A stretch of 64,000 bases of DNA from positions 62,001 through 126,000 of the forward strand of contig NZ_FZNO01000007.1 of assembly GCF_900188025.1 (NCBI RefSeq). The letters run 5' to 3'. A program made the position numbers and the translations under genes. The notes beneath the pieces were generated by a model that did not search any database, had not been told where the DNA came from, and saw nothing but the letters and a program-made list of their open reading frames with translations. Positions 54,852 to 64,000 of the stretch are shown here, one piece after another. The DNA comes from Blastococcus mobilis. GTDB taxonomy: Bacteria; Actinomycetota; Actinomycetes; Mycobacteriales; Geodermatophilaceae. The stretch's first letter is position 1, and each line of letters starts with the position of its first letter.

Positions 54852-57683
54852 ATGAGGACCGACGACCGAGGCACCGCCCCCGGGACCACGCCGGTGGCCG
54901 ACAAGGACGACCTCCAGCGTGCCGTGGACGAGAGGGTGGCAGCGGCCGAGGCCGCCGCGGGCAGCGAGCCCATCGTGAACGCGGCACCGGCCAAGAAGGC
55001 GACGAAGCGCGCCGCCGCCAAGAAGGCCCCCACCAAGACGGCGGCCGCCAAGAAGGCTCCGGCGGCGAAGAAGGCGCCGGCCGCGAAGGCGCCGGCCACG
55101 AAGGCGCCGGCCACGAAGCGGGCCGCGGCCAAGAAGGTGAACCCGGACCCGAGCACCGAGGACAATCCCGCCACGGCCAACCCGGTGGTCGCGCCCGCAC
55201 CCATCGCGGAGCCGGGCGACCCGACGGGCGCGCCGGCCGAGCAGCCTGCACCGCCCTCCCCGGATCCGGCGGAGCCGAGCACGCCGCAGGCGCCCGGCGA
55301 GGGCGGCACTCCCGAGGGCGCACCGCGAGACGATCCCTCCGACGCGAGCACCGCCCCGGCGGAGACCCAGGCCGAGACCGGCCAGGCGGCTCCCTCCGGC
55401 GAGGTGCGCGAGGTCTCCGAGGACGAGCTGCGGGCGGTCGTCGAGGGCTGGTCCCACGATCCGCACGGTGTCCTGGGCACGCACCGGACCGGTGCCGGCT
55501 GGGTGGTGCGCACGCTGCGGCCGGACGCCGTCGCCGTCGCCGTCGTCGACGAGGACGGCACCCGCTACGCCGCGCGCCAGGTGCACGGCGGCGGCATCTA
55601 CGAGGCGCAGCTGCCGGCGCAGCCCGGTGACTACCGGGTCGAGGTCGTCTACAGCGACGGCGAGGGCGGCCAGAACACCTCCACCGTCGACGATCCCTAC
55701 CGCTGGCTGCCCACCCTCGGTGAGCTGGACCGCCACCTCATCCGCGAGGGCCGGCACGAGCGGCTCTGGGAGGTGCTGGGCGCCCATGTCCGCCGGTACG
55801 ACACCCCCCGTGGAACGGTCGAGGGCGTCTCCTTCGCGGTGTGGGCGCCCAACGCCCGTGGCGTGAAGGTGACCGGCGACTTCGACTACTGGGAGGCCCG
55901 CGCCTACCCGATGCGGTCGCTGGGCTCGACCGGGGTCTGGGAGATCTTCATCCCGGGGGTGCAGGCCGGCAGCCGCTACCGCTTCCACGTCCTGGGAGCC
56001 GACGGCACATGGCGGGAGAAGGCCGACCCGCTGGCGTTCGCCACCGAGGTGCCCCCGCTCAACGCCTCGATCGTCACCGAGTCGACCTACGAGTGGGGCG
56101 ACGACGCCTGGCTGGCCGACCGTGCCGCCACCGGCTGGCACGAGCGGCCGATGAGCGTCTACGAGGTGCACGCCGGGTCCTGGCGCCAGGGCCTGTCCTA
56201 CCGCGAGTTGGCCGACGAGCTCATCGACTACGTGGTGGCGGCCGGGTTCACCCACATCGAGTTCATGCCCCTCGCCGAGCACCCCTTCGGGGGCTCGTGG
56301 GGCTACCAGGTCACCTCCTACTACGCCCCGACCTCGCGGTACGGCAGCCCCGACGACCTGCGCTACCTGATCGACCGCGCGCACCAGGCCGGTATCGGGG
56401 TCATCGTCGACTGGGTCCCCGCGCACTTCCCCAAGGACGAGTGGGCGCTGGCCCGCTTCGACGGCACCCCGCTGTACGAGCACGGCGACCCGCGCCGCGG
56501 CGAGCAGCTGGACTGGGGCACCTACGTCTTCGACTTCGGCCGGTCCGAGGTGCGCAACTTCCTGGTCGCCAACGCGCTGTACTGGGCCAAGGAGTTCCAC
56601 GTCGACGGCATCCGGGTCGACGCGGTCGCCTCGATGCTCTACCTGGACTACTCCCGCTCGGAGTGGGCGCCCAACAAGTACGGCGGCCGGGAGAACCTCG
56701 AGGCGGTGGCGTTCCTGCAGGAGATGAACGCCACCGTCTACCGCGAGGTGCCGGGCGTGGTCACCATCGCCGAGGAGTCGACGGCGTGGCCCGGCGTCAC
56801 CCGCCCCACCCACCTCGGCGGCCTGGGCTTCGGCTTCAAGTGGAACATGGGCTGGATGCACGACTCGCTGGCCTACGTGGAGAAGGAGCCGGTCCACCGG
56901 AGCTACCACCACGGCCAGCTCACGTTCTCGATGCACTACGCCTACTCCGAGAACTACGTGCTGCCGATCAGCCACGACGAGGTCGTGTACGGCAAGGGCT
57001 CGCTGCTCCGGAAGATGCCCGGGGACCGCTGGCAGCAGCTGGCCAACCTGCGGGCCTACCTCGCCTACATGTGGGCCCACCCCGGCAAGCAGCTGCTGTT
57101 CATGGGCTCGGAGTTCGCCCAGGACGCCGAGTGGGCCGAGAGCCGCTCCCTCGACTGGTGGCACCTGGAGGACCCGGCCCACCGCGGCATGCTGCAGCTG
57201 GTCACCGACCTCAACAGCCGCTACAAGGAACTCGACGCCCTGTGGTCGCTGGACGTCGACCCGGCCGGGTTCCAGTGGATCGACGCCAACGACGCCACCG
57301 GCAACGTGCTGTCGTTCCTGCGGTACGGGAAACCGGCCGAGGCGGGCGCCGGCCTCCCCCCAGCAGGTGGGCGCCCCGCTGGTGAGGACACCGCTCGGGA
57401 CACCGTGGACGAGCCTGCGGCGGAGGAGCAGGCGGCGGCCGGCTCGGCCCTGGCGTGCGTGGTCAACTTCTCCGGCGCCGCCCACCACGGGTACCGGATC
57501 GGGCTGCCCCGTGCAGGGTTCTGGCGCGAGGTGCTGAACACCGACGCCGAGGGCTACGGAGGATCCGGGGTGGGCAACCTGGGCGGAGTGGAGGCGGTCG
57601 CGGAGCCGTGGCACGGCCAGCCGTACTCGGCGACCGTGGCCGCTCCCCCGCTGGCCACCGTCTGGTTCGTGCACGAGGGCTGA
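54852..57683 (+). CDS. glgB: Glycogen branching enzyme with a histone H1-like N-terminal tail
   Basis: 943 residues against ~730 usual. Residues ~45-95 are a Lys/Ala/Pro repeat ([20 protein letters not shown]) with 15 Lys and 2 Arg in 48 positions; ~96-185 are Pro/Glu/Asp-rich; the GlgB N-terminal domain starts ~186 ([15 protein letters not shown]). Then CBM48 and the GH13_9 barrel: Asp in [12 protein letters not shown], Glu in [23 protein letters not shown] second low-complexity insert of ~40 residues interrupts the C-terminal beta domain (between FLRYGKP and LACVVNFS). ATG 54852 with AAGAGGACGG upstream. The tail is coding, not a start artefact, because it is in frame with good codon use. 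Confidence 0.95.
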   Translation: MRTDDRGTAPGTTPVADKDDLQRAVDERVAAAEAAAGSEPIVNAAPAKKATKRAAAKKAPTKTAAAKKAPAAKKAPAAKAPATKAPATKRAAAKKVNPDPSTEDNPATANPVVAPAPIAEPGDPTGAPAEQPAPPSPDPAEPSTPQAPGEGGTPEGAPRDDPSDASTAPAETQAETGQAAPSGEVREVSEDELRAVVEGWSHDPHGVLGTHRTGAGWVVRTLRPDAVAVAVVDEDGTRYAARQVHGGGIYEAQLPAQPGDYRVEVVYSDGEGGQNTSTVDDPYRWLPTLGELDRHLIREGRHERLWEVLGAHVRRYDTPRGTVEGVSFAVWAPNARGVKVTGDFDYWEARAYPMRSLGSTGVWEIFIPGVQAGSRYRFHVLGADGTWREKADPLAFATEVPPLNASIVTESTYEWGDDAWLADRAATGWHERPMSVYEVHAGSWRQGLSYRELADELIDYVVAAGFTHIEFMPLAEHPFGGSWGYQVTSYYAPTSRYGSPDDLRYLIDRAHQAGIGVIVDWVPAHFPKDEWALARFDGTPLYEHGDPRRGEQLDWGTYVFDFGRSEVRNFLVANALYWAKEFHVDGIRVDAVASMLYLDYSRSEWAPNKYGGRENLEAVAFLQEMNATVYREVPGVVTIAEESTAWPGVTRPTHLGGLGFGFKWNMGWMHDSLAYVEKEPVHRSYHHGQLTFSMHYAYSENYVLPISHDEVVYGKGSLLRKMPGDRWQQLANLRAYLAYMWAHPGKQLLFMGSEFAQDAEWAESRSLDWWHLEDPAHRGMLQLVTDLNSRYKELDALWSLDVDPAGFQWIDANDATGNVLSFLRYGKPAEAGAGLPPAGGRPAGEDTARDTVDEPAAEEQAAAGSALACVVNFSGAAHHGYRIGLPRAGFWREVLNTDAEGYGGSGVGNLGGVEAVAEPWHGQPYSATVAAPPLATVWFVHEG

Positions 57684-57695
57684 GCAGCGGGCAGC

Positions 57696-57739
57696 CCGCG
57701 GGGGCTCCGGTGCCGTCGGCGCGCCGGAGCGCCCCGCGG
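57696..57739 (+). terminator. glgB terminator hairpin
   Basis: Arms 57696-57710 (ccgcgggggctccgg) and 57724-57739 (ccggagcgccccgcgg), one bulged base, 13-nt loop; ends the glgE-treS-mak-glgB unit. Confidence 0.8.
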
Positions 57740-57828
57740 ACCCACCGGACGGGGCATCCTGGGTCGGCTGCCGCTCGCGCCGGGTCGTCCCAGGAGGGCC
57801 TGGCTCGCCGGACGAGGGGGCGACCTGG

Positions 57829-59220
57829 ATGACGCCGCTACTGCGCCGCGCCCTGTCCACCCTCGTCGTCGGTGTGCTGCTCTCCGGTTGTTCCGCCGAC
57901 GTGGTCGTGGGCCGGGCCTCCCCCGGGCCCGGCGAACCGGTCGACGTCTCGGCCGAGGAGTTCCCGATCACCGGGGTCGGCGACGAGCCGATCGACCAGT
58001 TCGCGCGGAACGCGCTCGCCGACCTCGACACCTTCTGGGCGTCGGCCTATCCGGAGTTCTACGGGGAGGAGTACGTCCCGCTGGAGGGCGGCTACTTCTC
58101 CGTCGATTCCGAAGCCGTCGACGAGGACGCCTACCCCGAGACCGGCATCGGCTGCGAGGGCTCGCCCACCTCCCCCGACTCCGTGGCCGGCAACGCGTTC
58201 TACGACCCGGCCTGCGACCTCATCGCCTACGACCGGGACCTCCTGGAGGAACTCGCCGGGGAGTACGGGCGCTTCCTGGTGCCGGTCGTCATGGCCCACG
58301 AGTTCGGGCACGCTATGCAGGGCCGGTTCGGGTTCTCCGGGCGGGGGATCCAGGACGAGACCCAGGCCGACTGTCTCGCCGGGGCCTGGACCGGCTGGGT
58401 CGCCGCCGGAGAAGCCACGCACGTGTCCATCCGGACGCCGGAGCTCGACGACGTGGTCCGCGGGTTCCTCCTGCTCCGGGACGACGTCGGCAGCGACCCG
58501 GACGACACCCAGGCGCACGGCTCCTACTTCGACCGGGTGTCGGCCTTTTACGAGGGCTTCGACGGCGGGGTCGGGCCCTGCCGCGACGACTTCGGGGAGG
58601 ACCGGCTGTTCACCGCTGCCGCGTTCACGGACGACCAGGAGTACGCCAGCCAGGGCAACGCCGAGTTCGACCTGATCCTCGAGTGGGTGGGGATCACCCT
58701 GCCGGAGTTCTGGTCGGAGGTGTTCCCGACGGCTTTCGGCACCGATTTCGAACCCCCGACGGTCGAGGGGTTCCAAGGCACGGCACCGGACTGTGCGGGC
58801 CTCGACGACCGCGACCTCGGGTACTGCCCGTCGAACTCCACCGTCTACATCGATGTGACGGATCTGGCCTCACCCGCGTACGAGGAGATCGGGGACTTCG
58901 CGCTCGCGACCGCGATGGCCCTGCCGTACAGCCTCGCGGTGCGCGATCAGGCGGGGCTGTCGATCGACGACGGGGCGGCCACCCGCTCGGCCGTCTGCCT
59001 GACCGGTTGGTACGAGGCCCAGTGGTACGACAACGCCTTCGTCGACGTCGTCGGCGGGAGCATCAGCCCCGGCGACGTCGACGAGGCCGTGCAGTTCCTG
59101 CTGACCTACGGCGTCGACGACCAGGTCTTCCCGAACCTCGACGCGTCGGGGTTCGAGCTCGTCGGGGCCTTCCGCACGGGCTTCCTCGAGGGCGGGGACG
59201 CCTGCGAGCTCAAGCGCTGA
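57829..59220 (+). CDS. Lipoprotein neutral zinc metallopeptidase, copy 1
   Basis: 463 residues. Lipobox LSGC (Cys21) after a short signal peptide. The zinc site is H157-E-F-G-H161 (VMAHEFGHAMQ), with ETQADCLAGAW following as in the YpfJ/neutral zinc metallopeptidase family. Several paired Cys suggest an exported, disulfide-bonded protein. A second copy follows directly. The substrate is unknown. ATG 57829. Confidence 0.88.
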   Translation: MTPLLRRALSTLVVGVLLSGCSADVVVGRASPGPGEPVDVSAEEFPITGVGDEPIDQFARNALADLDTFWASAYPEFYGEEYVPLEGGYFSVDSEAVDEDAYPETGIGCEGSPTSPDSVAGNAFYDPACDLIAYDRDLLEELAGEYGRFLVPVVMAHEFGHAMQGRFGFSGRGIQDETQADCLAGAWTGWVAAGEATHVSIRTPELDDVVRGFLLLRDDVGSDPDDTQAHGSYFDRVSAFYEGFDGGVGPCRDDFGEDRLFTAAAFTDDQEYASQGNAEFDLILEWVGITLPEFWSEVFPTAFGTDFEPPTVEGFQGTAPDCAGLDDRDLGYCPSNSTVYIDVTDLASPAYEEIGDFALATAMALPYSLAVRDQAGLSIDDGAATRSAVCLTGWYEAQWYDNAFVDVVGGSISPGDVDEAVQFLLTYGVDDQVFPNLDASGFELVGAFRTGFLEGGDACELKR

Positions 59221-59301
59221 GAAGGACCCCGTCCCTCTCACTGTAAGAGGACCCGTCCCACTCACGCCTCGCACGCTCGGCGCGAGCCTCTGGACGGGGC
59301 C
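59221..59301. repeat. Palindromic element (family 2) between the two metallopeptidase genes
   Basis: GAAGGACCCCGTCC opens it directly after the stop codon; ccccgtcc (59227-59234) pairs with ggacgggg (59292-59299). AGAGGACCCGTCC is a second half-copy at ~59247. The middle is CGCCTCGCACGCTCGGCGCG. Confidence 0.85.
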
Positions 59302-59349
59302 GACGGGCATCGGGGTTTGCCGCGCCATCGGATCGCCGATGCACCCGAC

Positions 59350-60723
59350 ATGGCTCGTCCCCTGCGCCGCCTGATGGCCGCCGTCCTGGCGCTCACGACC
59401 GTCGGGCTGACCGGCTGCGCCACGATCGTCATCGGCCGGCCGGAGGCCCGCCAGGCGCCCCCACCCGGCGGAGGGAGCGACGCCGTCGTCGGCGCGGACG
59501 GCGGCGAGGTCGACCAGCTGGCCGCAGCCGCGCTCGCCGACCTGGAGGACTACTGGTCCGAGGTCTTCCCGGAGGTGTTCGGCGGGGCCTTCGCGCCCCT
59601 GCAGGGCGGCTACTTCAGCGTGGACCCCGGCAACGTGGACCCGGCGGAGTACCCGCAGGGTGTGGGGTGCGGATCCGATCCCCGCGAGCTCGAGAACAAC
59701 GCCTTCTACTGCCAGTCGCCGAACGCACCGAACAGCGACTCGATCAGCTACGACCGCGCGTTCCTCGGCGAGCTGGCCGGGCAGTTCGGCCGCTTCATCC
59801 CGGCGCTGGTGATGGCGCACGAGTTCGGGCACGCCGTCCAGGGAAGGGTCGGCCTGCCCGCCTCCTCGATCACCACCGAGACACAGGCCGACTGTCTGGC
59901 CGGCAGCTGGACGCGCTGGGTGGCCGACGGCGAGGCCGCCCGATCCCGGCTGCGCGAGCCGGAGCTCGACGAGCTGCTGCGCGGCTACTTCCAGCTTCGT
60001 GACCCCGTGGGCACCAGCTCGGCCGGGGAGTCCGCGCACGGCTCCTACTTCGACCGCGCATCGGCATTCCAGGAAGGGTTCGACGACGGACCCACCGCCT
60101 GCCGGGACAACTTCGGCCCCGACCGCATCTTCACCCAGGGGCAATTCGTCACCGACGAGGACTTCCAGCGGCAGGGCAACGCGCCCTACCGCGATCTGAT
60201 CGGCTACGTCGAGGAGGCGCTACCGGCGTTCTGGGAGGAGGCCTTCACCGACGTCTTCGGCGAATCGTTCGACCCACCGGCGGTCGAGCCCTTCGCCGGC
60301 ACCGCCCCGGACTGCGCACCCGACGACCGGGACCTCGTGTACTGCGAGGAGGGCAACCTCGTCGGCTACGACGAGCGAGACCTGACGCAGGACGTCTACC
60401 GGATCGGCGACTACGCCGTGGCCACCGGGATCGCCATCCCCTACGCCCTGGCCGCACGGGGCCAGCTCGGCCTGGATCCAGCCGACCCCGACGCCCTGCG
60501 CTCCGCGGTCTGCCTCACCGGCTGGTTCAGCGCGGCGGTCTACCAGCGCCAGGTCCCAGGTGTGCTCGCCTCGCCCGGAGACCTCGACGAGAGCGTGCTG
60601 TTCCTGCTCGTGTACGGCGTCGAGGAGGAGGTCCTGGGAGCGGCCGACCTCTCCGGCTTCCAGCTCGTCGATCTCTTCCGCGCCGGCTTCGTCGAGGGCG
60701 TCAGCGCCTGCGACGTCGAGTGA
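59350..60723 (+). CDS. Lipoprotein neutral zinc metallopeptidase, copy 2
   Basis: 457 residues, paralogue of the gene before it: lipobox LTGC (Cys23), and HEFGH again at residues 157-161, ETQADCLAGSW, GSYFDRASAFQEGF, SAVCLTGWFSAAVY. Roughly half of positions look identical by eye. ATG 59350 is chosen over an upstream TTG because it gives a normal signal peptide. Likely a tandem duplication. In both copies the catalytic Glu and the His pair are kept, so both should be active. Confidence 0.88.
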   Translation: MARPLRRLMAAVLALTTVGLTGCATIVIGRPEARQAPPPGGGSDAVVGADGGEVDQLAAAALADLEDYWSEVFPEVFGGAFAPLQGGYFSVDPGNVDPAEYPQGVGCGSDPRELENNAFYCQSPNAPNSDSISYDRAFLGELAGQFGRFIPALVMAHEFGHAVQGRVGLPASSITTETQADCLAGSWTRWVADGEAARSRLREPELDELLRGYFQLRDPVGTSSAGESAHGSYFDRASAFQEGFDDGPTACRDNFGPDRIFTQGQFVTDEDFQRQGNAPYRDLIGYVEEALPAFWEEAFTDVFGESFDPPAVEPFAGTAPDCAPDDRDLVYCEEGNLVGYDERDLTQDVYRIGDYAVATGIAIPYALAARGQLGLDPADPDALRSAVCLTGWFSAAVYQRQVPGVLASPGDLDESVLFLLVYGVEEEVLGAADLSGFQLVDLFRAGFVEGVSACDVE

Positions 60724-60780
60724 GGACCCGGTCCCCCTCACCGCTCGCGAGCTCGCGGAGGGTGGGGAGGACGGGGTCCT
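60723..60780. terminator. Family-2 palindrome as bidirectional terminator
   Basis: aggacccggtcc (60723-60734) and ggacggggtcct (60769-60780) pair at 11 of 12 positions; inside is the perfect palindrome cgcgagctcgcg (60746-60757). It separates convergent genes and is followed by TCTTCA, the stop of the thioredoxin gene. Confidence 0.85.
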
Positions 60781-60783
60781 TCT

Positions 60784-61752
60784 TCAGAACAGGGCGGCCA
60801 TGAGCTGGCGCCGGGCCGCGCCGACCCGCGGGTCCTCGTCACCGACCACCGCGAACAGCTCCACCAGGTGGGTGCGTGCCCGATCGCGGTCCTCGCCGGA
60901 GGTGCGCCGGACCACGTCGAGCAGCCGGTCGAAGGCGGCCTCGACATTGCCGGTGCCCAGCAGGAAGTCCGCTGCCCGCGTCTGCGCCGCGACGTCGTCG
61001 GGGGCGGCGTCGGCCGTGGCGAGCGCGTCGGGGCCGGCCTCGTCGGCGCGGCGGAACAGCTGCACCTGGCGCAGGGCCAGGCCGGCCACCGGGTGGTCGG
61101 GCTCGGCGTCGAGGATCGCCCGGTAGGCAGCCTCCGCACCGGCGAGGTCCCCCCGCTCCAGCGCGGCCTCGGCCGCATCCAGCCGCGGGTCCTCCTCGCC
61201 GCCGGCGGCGTCCGGCTCCGCCCCGGGGACGACGCCGCCGGTGGTCGCCCGCACCAGCTCGTCGACGAACTGCCGGGCCTGCTCCTCGGGGATCGCGCCG
61301 CTGAACTCGGCGACGAGCTGCCCCTGCCAGACGGCCTTGACCGCGGGGATGCCCTGGACCCGCAGGCCCTGGGCCAGCGCCGGGTTGGCGTCGACGTCGA
61401 CCTTGGCCAGCACCCAGGAACCGCCGCCCTCGGCGGCCAGCCGCTCGAGCACCGGGGAGAGCTGCTTGCAGGGCCCGCACCACTCGGCCCACAGGTCGAG
61501 GACGACGGGCACCTGGAAGGAGCGGTCGAGCACCTCTGCCTGGAACGTGGCCTCGGTGACGTCGACGACCGCCGCGCCGGGTGCACCGGCCGGCGCACTC
61601 GCGCTGGGCGGTGGGGCGGCCTGTGCGCGGGCGGCGGCCTCCGAGCGCGCCTTGACGGCGGCGAGGTCGACGGCACCGGCCATCGCGGCGGCCATCTGGG
61701 CCTGCTGGGCCGCGGCGCGGGGATCCGGACGTCCAGGACGGTTCGGCTGCAT
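60784..61752 (-). CDS. Thioredoxin-TPR protein (CnoX-like)
   Basis: 322 residues: an Ala/Gln/Pro-rich N-terminal part (~1-60), a thioredoxin fold with W91-C92-G-P-C95, then a TPR-like helical region (~185-320, [22 protein letters not shown]). This layout matches CnoX/YbbN-type chaperones and mycobacterial Rv1324, which also lies near the glgB locus. Keeps the active CxxC, unlike E. coli CnoX, so it may be an oxidoreductase. ATG 61752; GACAAT 6 nt upstream is a possible leaderless -10. Confidence 0.9.
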   Translation of the reverse strand: MQPNRPGRPDPRAAAQQAQMAAAMAGAVDLAAVKARSEAAARAQAAPPPSASAPAGAPGAAVVDVTEATFQAEVLDRSFQVPVVLDLWAEWCGPCKQLSPVLERLAAEGGGSWVLAKVDVDANPALAQGLRVQGIPAVKAVWQGQLVAEFSGAIPEEQARQFVDELVRATTGGVVPGAEPDAAGGEEDPRLDAAEAALERGDLAGAEAAYRAILDAEPDHPVAGLALRQVQLFRRADEAGPDALATADAAPDDVAAQTRAADFLLGTGNVEAAFDRLLDVVRRTSGEDRDRARTHLVELFAVVGDEDPRVGAARRQLMAALF

Positions 61753-61795
61753 GTGTCCATTGTCGCCCTCCGGGCTGCGACCGCGGCCAGGGGGC

Positions 61796-61963
61796 GTCCC
61801 CGACCTGCGCGGAGCGCTTCCCGGCCCTTCTCGCCGGCCCCTCCGGGCCCGACTCGTCGGGGCGGCCCGCGTTCCGTACCGCGGCCGGGTGCCGTCCCCG
61901 GATTCGCAGCGCGACATCCCGGCCCGGCCTCGGGGACCCTCCGGGCCCCGCTCGGCCAGGCCG
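61796..61963. repeat. Degenerate family-1 repeats between icmA and the thioredoxin gene
   Basis: Two inverted, diverged copies of the core: CCCCTCCGGGCCCGACTCG near 61838 and ACCCTCCGGGCCCCGCTCGG near 61936, with GCGCGGAGCG and CGCAGCGCGAC beside them. These are the reverse complement of the unit at 2041. No gene seen. Confidence 0.6.
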
Positions 61964-63643
61964 TCAGAACCTTGCGGGCTCGGTGTAGCTCCCCCACTCG
62001 GTGCGCAGCGCGTCGCAGATCTCGCCGAGGGTCGCCTCGGCACGGACGGCGTCCAGCATCGCCGGGACCATGTTCGCGTCGGTCCGGCTGACCTCGACCA
62101 TCCGGGCGACGGCGGCGCGCGCGGCGTCGTCGTCGCGGGCCCGCTTCCGGGAACGGAGCTCGGCCTTCTGGTCGGTCTCCACCTGGTGGCTGACCCGCAG
62201 GATGTCCAGCTTGTCGTGGGCGTCCACCGACCCGGTCAGCGTGTTGACGCCGACGACCTTCTTGTCGCCCTTCTCCAGCGCCCGCTGGTAGACGAACGCG
62301 GCCTCGGCGATCTCCCCGGTGAACCAGCCGTCCTCGATCCCGCGCAGGATGCCCGAGGTCATCGTGCCGTCGGTGCCCATGTCCCGGATCCGGCTGAAGA
62401 TGGCCTCCGCCTGCCGCTCCAGCTCGTCGGTGAGCGCCTCCACGTACCAGGCGCCGCCCAGTGGGTCGGCCACGTTCATCACGCCGGTCTCCTCGGCGAT
62501 GACCTGCTGGGTGCGCAGCGCGATCTGCGCGGCCTTGGCACTCGGCAGGGCCAGGACCTCGTCGAGGGCGTTGGTGTGCAGGGACTGGGTGCCGCCCAGG
62601 ACCGCGGCCAGGGCCTCGATCGCCGTCCGGGTGATGTTGTTGTCCGGCTGCTGGGCGGTGAGGCTCACCCCGGCCGTCTGGGTGTGGAACCGCAGCTGCT
62701 GCGCCTTCTCGGTGGTCGCCCCGTAGACGTCGCGCAGCCACCGGGCCCAGATCCGGCGGGCCGCCCGGAACTTCGCGATCTCTTCGAAGAAGTCGATGTG
62801 CGCGTCGAAGAAGAACGACAACCCGGGGGCGAACTGCTCGATGTCCAGCCCGCGGGAGAGCCCGAGCTCCACGTAGGCGAAGCCGTCGGCGAGGGTGAAC
62901 GCGAGCTCCTGCGCGGCCGTCGAGCCGGCCTCGCGGATGTGGTAGCCGGACACCGAGATCGGCTTGTAGGCCGGGATGTTCTCGGCGCAGTAGGCCATCA
63001 GGTCACCGATGAGGCGCAGGTGCGGCTCAGGGGCGAAGAGCCACTCCTTCTGCGCGATGTACTCCTTGAAGATGTCGGTCTGCAGCGTGCCGTTGAGCTT
63101 CCCGATGTCGACGCCCTGCCGCTCGGCGGCGACCAGGTACATGCAGAACACGGGGACGGCGGGACCGCTGATCGTCATCGACGTCGTCGTCTCGTCGAGC
63201 GGGATGCCGTCGAAGAGAACGTCCATGTCGGCCGCGGTGTCGATGGCGACGCCGCAGTGGCCGACCTCCCCCAGTGCCCGCGGGTCGTCGGAGTCGCGGC
63301 CCATGAGGGTCGGCATGTCGAAGGCGACCGAGAGACCTCCCCCACCCTCGGCCAGGATCATGCGGTACCGCTCGTTGGTCTGCCGGGCGTTCCCGAAGCC
63401 GGCGAACTGGCGGATGGTCCACGCCCGCCCGCGGTAGCCGGTGGCGTGCAGCCCGCGCGTGAAGGGGAACTCACCCGGATAGCCGATGCGCTCGAACCCG
63501 GGGACGGCGGACTCGTCCGCCGGGCCGTAGACCGGGGCCACCTCCACGCCCGAGAGGGTCGTGAAGTCGGCATCGCGCACCCTGCCCGCGGCCAGCGCCG
63601 CGTCGTACCGCTGCTGCCACCGCTGCCCGGCGTCCTGTCCCAT
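61964..63643 (-). CDS. Isobutyryl-CoA mutase-type acyl-CoA mutase large subunit
   Basis: 559-residue catalytic barrel of the B12-dependent acyl-CoA mutase family, without the C-terminal cobalamin domain (no DxHxxG), so a separate small subunit is needed; none is in the window. Substrate-specific positions point to isobutyryl-CoA mutase: Phe80 ([11 protein letters not shown]) and Gln198 ([10 protein letters not shown]), the same residues and numbers described for Streptomyces IcmA, where methylmalonyl-CoA mutase has Tyr and Arg. ATG 63643 keeps this numbering. TACTAT 7 nt upstream lies inside a palindrome; a marR gene precedes. Confidence 0.88.
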   Translation of the reverse strand: MGQDAGQRWQQRYDAALAAGRVRDADFTTLSGVEVAPVYGPADESAVPGFERIGYPGEFPFTRGLHATGYRGRAWTIRQFAGFGNARQTNERYRMILAEGGGGLSVAFDMPTLMGRDSDDPRALGEVGHCGVAIDTAADMDVLFDGIPLDETTTSMTISGPAVPVFCMYLVAAERQGVDIGKLNGTLQTDIFKEYIAQKEWLFAPEPHLRLIGDLMAYCAENIPAYKPISVSGYHIREAGSTAAQELAFTLADGFAYVELGLSRGLDIEQFAPGLSFFFDAHIDFFEEIAKFRAARRIWARWLRDVYGATTEKAQQLRFHTQTAGVSLTAQQPDNNITRTAIEALAAVLGGTQSLHTNALDEVLALPSAKAAQIALRTQQVIAEETGVMNVADPLGGAWYVEALTDELERQAEAIFSRIRDMGTDGTMTSGILRGIEDGWFTGEIAEAAFVYQRALEKGDKKVVGVNTLTGSVDAHDKLDILRVSHQVETDQKAELRSRKRARDDDAARAAVARMVEVSRTDANMVPAMLDAVRAEATLGEICDALRTEWGSYTEPARF

Positions 63644-63649
63644 GGCATC

Positions 63650-63671
63650 GATAGTAGGACGTCCAACTATC
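63650..63671 (-). promoter_or_regulatory. Palindromic operator over the -10 of the mutase gene
   Basis: A 22-bp palindrome, centre GGACGTCC, outer arms GATAGT and ACTATC, broken only by one A on each side. Its downstream arm holds minus-strand TACTAT (63656-63651), 7 nt before the ATG. A repressor bound here would cover the -10 of a leaderless transcript; the MarR protein encoded 10 bp upstream is the obvious candidate. Confidence 0.75.
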
Positions 63672-63680
63672 TTCCGTCGA

Positions 63681-64000
63681 TCATTCGGCGTTCGCGCCCC
63701 CTCCCTCCACGTCACCGGCGCCCAGGCGGACCCGGCGGAGGATGGCGAAGAGAGCGGCCCGCTCCTGCTCGGACAGGTCGCCGAGCCCGAAGTCGAGGGC
63801 CGTGAGGGCGGCGGTCGCCGTCCCGACCACCTCCCGCCCGGCGTCGGTGATGCCGGCCAGCACGCCCCGCCCGTCGTCGGGATTCGGCCGCCGCCGCACG
63901 TATCCGGCCGCCACGAGCCGGTCGATGGCGTTGGTGACGCTGGTCGGGTGCACCATCAGCCGGCTGCCGATGACCTTGAGCGGCAGCTCCCCGGTACGGC
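63681..64000 (-). CDS. MarR-family regulator, 5' part cut by window edge
   Basis: The visible 105 codons start RTGELPLKVIGSRLMVHPTS and go on through the recognition helix and wing (VTNAIDRLVAAGYVRRRPNPDDGRG). This is the C-terminal two thirds of a MarR winged helix. The frame is open to base 64000. The internal ATG at 63956 is not the start. It lies 37 bp upstream of the mutase gene and its palindrome, so it probably represses that gene and itself senses an acyl-CoA or related ligand (inference). Confidence 0.88.
   Translation of the reverse strand, partial: RTGELPLKVIGSRLMVHPTSVTNAIDRLVAAGYVRRRPNPDDGRGVLAGITDAGREVVGTATAALTALDFGLGDLSEQERAALFAILRRVRLGAGDVEGGGANAE

Noticed and set aside
61964-63643. 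Methylmalonyl-CoA mutase
   Set aside because: The substrate-specific Tyr and Arg are Phe80 and Gln198, and the cobalamin domain is absent, so isobutyryl-CoA mutase type fits better.
61753-63643. B12 riboswitch upstream of the mutase gene or the metE-like gene
   Set aside because: The mutase and metE-like genes start within 7 nt of a -10 element, leaving no room for a riboswitch.

Overview
The window is a chromosomal stretch of a very GC-rich actinobacterium. GC bias at third codon positions is strong, GTG starts are common, and leaderless promoters abound. Gene order closely follows the Mycobacterium tuberculosis block Rv2992c-Rv3029c as I remember it: gltX, FAH hydrolase, leuB, serA, ilvC/ilvN/ilvB, cfp6-like, lppZ-like, gatB/gatA/gatC, ACT protein, ligA, metE-like protein, mnmA, cysteine desulfurase, etfA/etfB. 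The two families of GC-rich intergenic repeats and the overall style suggest a Geodermatophilaceae-like genus. That family assignment is only a guess; actinobacterium is firm. No tRNA, rRNA, prophage, insertion sequence or CRISPR array was seen.

Region 1 (1-20 kb) is a branched-chain amino acid and serine block: cimA, leuB, serA, ilvC, ilvN, ilvB and ilvD, nearly all on the minus strand. cimA and ilvB are each preceded by a short leader peptide and a terminator hairpin. The cimA leader has three consecutive Ile codons. The ilvB leader has Leu-Leu-Leu and Leu-Val-Ile. Two membrane-anchored PAS-GGDEF-EAL proteins lie between ilvB and ilvD; the upstream one has lost most catalytic residues, the downstream one is intact. 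Two small membrane proteins (one Gln/Tyr/Gly-rich, one DUF805) sit between serA and ilvC.

Region 2 (20-36 kb) holds a hydroxyacid dehydrogenase, an LppZ-like lipoprotein, the gatC-gatA-(59-aa membrane protein)-gatB operon, an ACT protein, ligA, a MetE-like zinc protein, mnmA with its cysteine desulfurase, a frameshifted MFS exporter gene, and etfB-etfA. Region 3 (36-43 kb) is a five-gene operon (ABC importer plus a Cds1-like PLP enzyme), an enoyl-CoA hydratase and a lone ABC ATPase.

Region 4 (43-58 kb) is the GlgE alpha-glucan pathway: glgX, an FHA protein, glgP, then divergently glgE-treS-mak-glgB. TreS makes maltose from trehalose, Mak phosphorylates it, GlgE extends glucan, GlgB branches it, and GlgP and GlgX take it apart. 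GlgB carries a long lysine/alanine-rich N-terminal tail resembling histone H1. Region 5 (58-64 kb) has two paralogous lipoprotein metallopeptidases, a thioredoxin-TPR-type chaperone, an isobutyryl-CoA-mutase-type large subunit under a palindromic operator, and a truncated MarR regulator.

Two patterns run through the window. At least twelve genes have a TAnnnT -10 element only 6-8 nt before the start codon, which indicates leaderless mRNAs. Intergenic spaces are populated by two repeat families: a 91-96 bp unit mostly between convergent genes, and palindromic elements with AGAAGGACCCCGTCC-like arms.
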